NCBI GenBank assembly: GCA_017620115.1
Contig: JAFZRB010000336.1
Span: 1-7,056, forward strand
Length of the DNA stretch: 7,056 nucleotides
Direction: 5' to 3'
Source of the DNA: Clostridia bacterium
Lineage (GTDB): Bacteria > Bacillota > Clostridia > Christensenellales > Aristaeellaceae
Made by a program: the position numbers and the translations under genes. Under the pieces are notes generated by a model. That model was not told where the DNA came from and ran no database searches. It saw only the letters and a list, made by a program, of their open reading frames with translations. Below, piece after piece: positions 5,787 to 7,056 of this stretch (its first letter is position 1; each line of letters starts with the position of its first letter).

Positions 5787-6425
5787 TCATATCCCCATCT
5801 GCAGCAGCTTGTCCCGGAAGCCCTCGGCCAGGCGCATATGGCCTTCGGCGGGGATGTGAATGGCGTCCTCGCGGGAGCAGGCGGCGAACTGGCCCGCGTC
5901 CATGAACTCGCAGCGCATCAGCCGCGCGTAGCGGGCGTACTCGGCGGGCAGCCCGCGGGTGACGGCGGCGGCGTTCGGGCCGAACACCTGCGCGTAGGGC
6001 GTATCCATCACCCATTCGGCGATGGGCGGCGGGGCGGTCAGCAGTACGGCGGGCGGATTGCCGCGTTCGTCCATGCCGTACAGCCGCACCAGCCGGATCA
6101 GCCGCATGCAGCCCTCGGCGATGGTGCGCGCGGTCATGTTAAAGCGCATCTTGGCGTCGTTCGCGCCCAGCATGATGATGACGACGTCCAGCGGATTGTG
6201 GCTCATCAGGCAGGGCGGCAGGTAGTCCGCGCCGCTCTTGTAGCCGCCCTCCACAGGATCGTCGAACACCGTCGTTCGCCCGCCGAAGCCCTCCTCGACG
6301 ACGGCATAGCCTTCGCCCAGCAGCGCCGCCAGCCGCACGGGCCAGCGCGTGTTCTCGTCGAAGCGGCCGCCGTTGGGCCGCGTGCCGTAGGTGTTGGAAT
6401 CGCCGAAACAGAGTATGCGTTTCAT
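5787..6425 (-). CDS. GDSL/SGNH-family hydrolase (arylesterase-like)
   Basis: A 212-residue serine hydrolase. Block I is FGDSN (7-11) with nucleophile S10, block II is EEGFGGRTT (44-52), block III is GAND (87-90) with N89 in the oxyanion hole, and block V is DAIH (187-190) with D187 and H190. The overall pattern (KRILCFGDS start, DDP, Y68-LPPCL, PLDVVIIMLGANDAK) closely resembles the Mycobacterium smegmatis arylesterase/acyltransferase group, so an ester or acetyl-ester of a small alcohol or carbohydrate is a likely substrate. There is no signal peptide or membrane segment, so it should be cytoplasmic. The ATG has GAAGGG at 6440-6435 with a 9-base spacer. It has its own promoter and ends against a shared hairpin, so it is probably a monocistronic unit that can also receive read-through from the gene upstream. 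Confidence 0.92.
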   Translation of the reverse strand: MKRILCFGDSNTYGTRPNGGRFDENTRWPVRLAALLGEGYAVVEEGFGGRTTVFDDPVEGGYKSGADYLPPCLMSHNPLDVVIIMLGANDAKMRFNMTARTIAEGCMRLIRLVRLYGMDERGNPPAVLLTAPPPIAEWVMDTPYAQVFGPNAAAVTRGLPAEYARYARLMRCEFMDAGQFAACSREDAIHIPAEGHMRLAEGFRDKLLQMGI

Positions 6426-6457
6426 GGTCAGCCGCCCTTCGCCTGTGGAATGGCTCT

Positions 6458-6487
6458 ATTATAGCACAGGACGGCCTTCGTCCGCAA
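6458..6487 (-). promoter_or_regulatory. Promoter of the GDSL hydrolase gene, extended -10
   Basis: On the minus strand a perfect TATAAT (6463-6458) is preceded by TGC, an extended -10. The -35 is weak: TTGCGG (6487-6482) at 18 bases. The -10 contains the TAA stop codon of the upstream gene. Transcription would start near 6451, about 26 bases before the ATG. Confidence 0.65.
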
Positions 6488-7056
6488 TTCCCAATTCCTC
6501 CAGCTGCCATCCGTGAACGCCGCCGGAAACGCAGCGGTAAGCGGCCGGAACGACGCGGATCATATGGTCGCTCAGCGTCTTCACGAGGCCGATGCAGGGC
6601 GCGCCGTCCGGCGCGGGGTATTTCAGGGGCAGCGCGCCGTCGAACACCGCCGCCGCCGCGAGCGCTTCGCGGCAGGGCGCAGCCGGGTGAAAGCAGGCCA
6701 TGGCCTCGTTCATCTCGTCCAGCTGCGCCGCTCTCACAGCGATCAGCGCTACCTCCCGCGGGGAAGATGGCGCGCGCGGGCTTCCGTCCAGCCACGCCGG
6801 TTCCACCGACGCCGGCGCTTCCATGACTTCGCCGGGCAGCCAGGTTTCCGCCTGCGCATGGCCGGGCATGTCGTCCAGCGCGCGCAGCAGGCGGAGCGCG
6901 CCGTCCGGCCGCAGCGCGATTTCCCGCGCGCGGTCGCAGAACAGCACGCGCCGGCAGGCTTCGTCCAGCACGGCGGCGTACTGCCCCTCCGGGCACGCGC
7001 CGATCAGGAGGATCGCGCCGCCAAGCCGCCGGACGGCTGGCAGGCCCGCGCCGCGG
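6459..7056 (-). CDS. Unrecognised protein, C-terminal part
   Basis: The frame is open to the window edge, so the start is outside; 198 residues are visible from base 7055. A GTG at 6971 could be an internal start but the frame upstream of it stays open and protein-like, so I treat it as internal. G/C at third codon positions matches the neighbours, which supports a real gene. I do not recognise a family. Visible features are a hydrophobic glycine-flanked strand GGAILLIGA (12-20), seven cysteines (21, 34, 40, 121, 128, 154, 175) without a regular metal-site spacing, a proline-rich middle (about 74-100) that may be a linker, and a C-terminal half containing SDHMIRVVP (162-170) and GGVHGW (178-183). 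No signal peptide can be judged. It ends in tandem stops, TAA TAG, that lie in the GDSL gene's promoter, and it is on the same strand as that gene. Confidence 0.7.
   Translation of the reverse strand, partial: RGAGLPAVRRLGGAILLIGACPEGQYAAVLDEACRRVLFCDRAREIALRPDGALRLLRALDDMPGHAQAETWLPGEVMEAPASVEPAWLDGSPRAPSSPREVALIAVRAAQLDEMNEAMACFHPAAPCREALAAAAVFDGALPLKYPAPDGAPCIGLVKTLSDHMIRVVPAAYRCVSGGVHGWQLEELGIADEGRPVL

Noticed and set aside
5475..6464. A 329-codon plus-strand frame crossing the amidotransferase end, the hairpin and the antisense of the GDSL gene, and a similar minus-strand frame at 5026-6015.
   Set aside because: Both cut across well-supported genes in other frames and a terminator hairpin, and their translations are low-complexity Arg/Ala/Gly.
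6139..6996. A 285-codon minus-strand frame overlapping the GDSL gene and the right-edge gene.
   Set aside because: Arginine- and alanine-rich frameshadow of two genes whose own frames show proper motifs or codon use.
1..7056. CRISPR arrays, tRNA or rRNA genes, insertion sequences, attachment sites, defence or toxin-antitoxin systems.
   Set aside because: I saw no spaced direct repeats, cloverleaf sequence, transposase or recombinase motif, or terminal inverted repeats; the gene content is housekeeping and sugar metabolism throughout.

Overview
The window is a GC-rich bacterial chromosome segment of ordinary metabolic genes. Third codon positions are strongly G/C, Shine-Dalgarno sites are strong (GGAGG, GGGGAGG), and three of the four promoters called carry an extended -10 with a recognisable hexamer pair. 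The product families also fit: a SorE-like dehydrogenase, a BadF-type sugar kinase, a sugar isomerase-domain SIS protein, an archaeal-type Asd and a short-form Pta. Together these suggest a high-GC Firmicute (Clostridia-like, perhaps gut-derived). This placement is inference; there is no rRNA or marker gene to confirm it.

Layout. (1) 1-762, plus: the C-terminal part of a zinc-type alcohol/polyol dehydrogenase resembling L-sorbose-1-phosphate reductase, closed by a good intrinsic terminator at 777-812. (2) 858-3727, minus: a probable operon read asd, then a BadF/BadG-family sugar kinase, then a SIS-domain protein. Asd has a TTGACA-17-TATCAT extended -10 promoter. The SIS gene has a second near-consensus promoter built into the 3' end of the kinase gene. 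(3) 3728-4010: a 283-base divergent intergenic region with promoters in both directions and small palindromes. (4) 4011-5733, plus: pta followed 49 bases later by a class I glutamine amidotransferase of the gamma-glutamyl-GABA hydrolase family. (5) 5750-5785: a long GC-rich hairpin between convergent genes. (6) 5787-7056, minus: a GDSL/SGNH esterase with its own promoter, and upstream of it the C-terminal part of an unrecognised protein that runs off the window.

How the genes fit together. The kinase and SIS protein plausibly act on a phosphorylated (amino) sugar, and the dehydrogenase may act on a sugar phosphate. Asd supplies the aspartate-semialdehyde branch point for lysine/DAP, threonine and methionine. 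Pta links acetyl-CoA to acetyl phosphate. No single pathway joins them all. I found no CRISPR array, insertion sequence, tRNA, rRNA, prophage, toxin-antitoxin or defence system, and no convincing undescribed system. The items most worth a second look are promoters whose -10 elements contain the preceding gene's stop codon, palindromes over the two divergent promoters, an altered active-site loop in Pta, the unassigned substrate of the kinase/SIS pair, and the unrecognised protein at the right edge.
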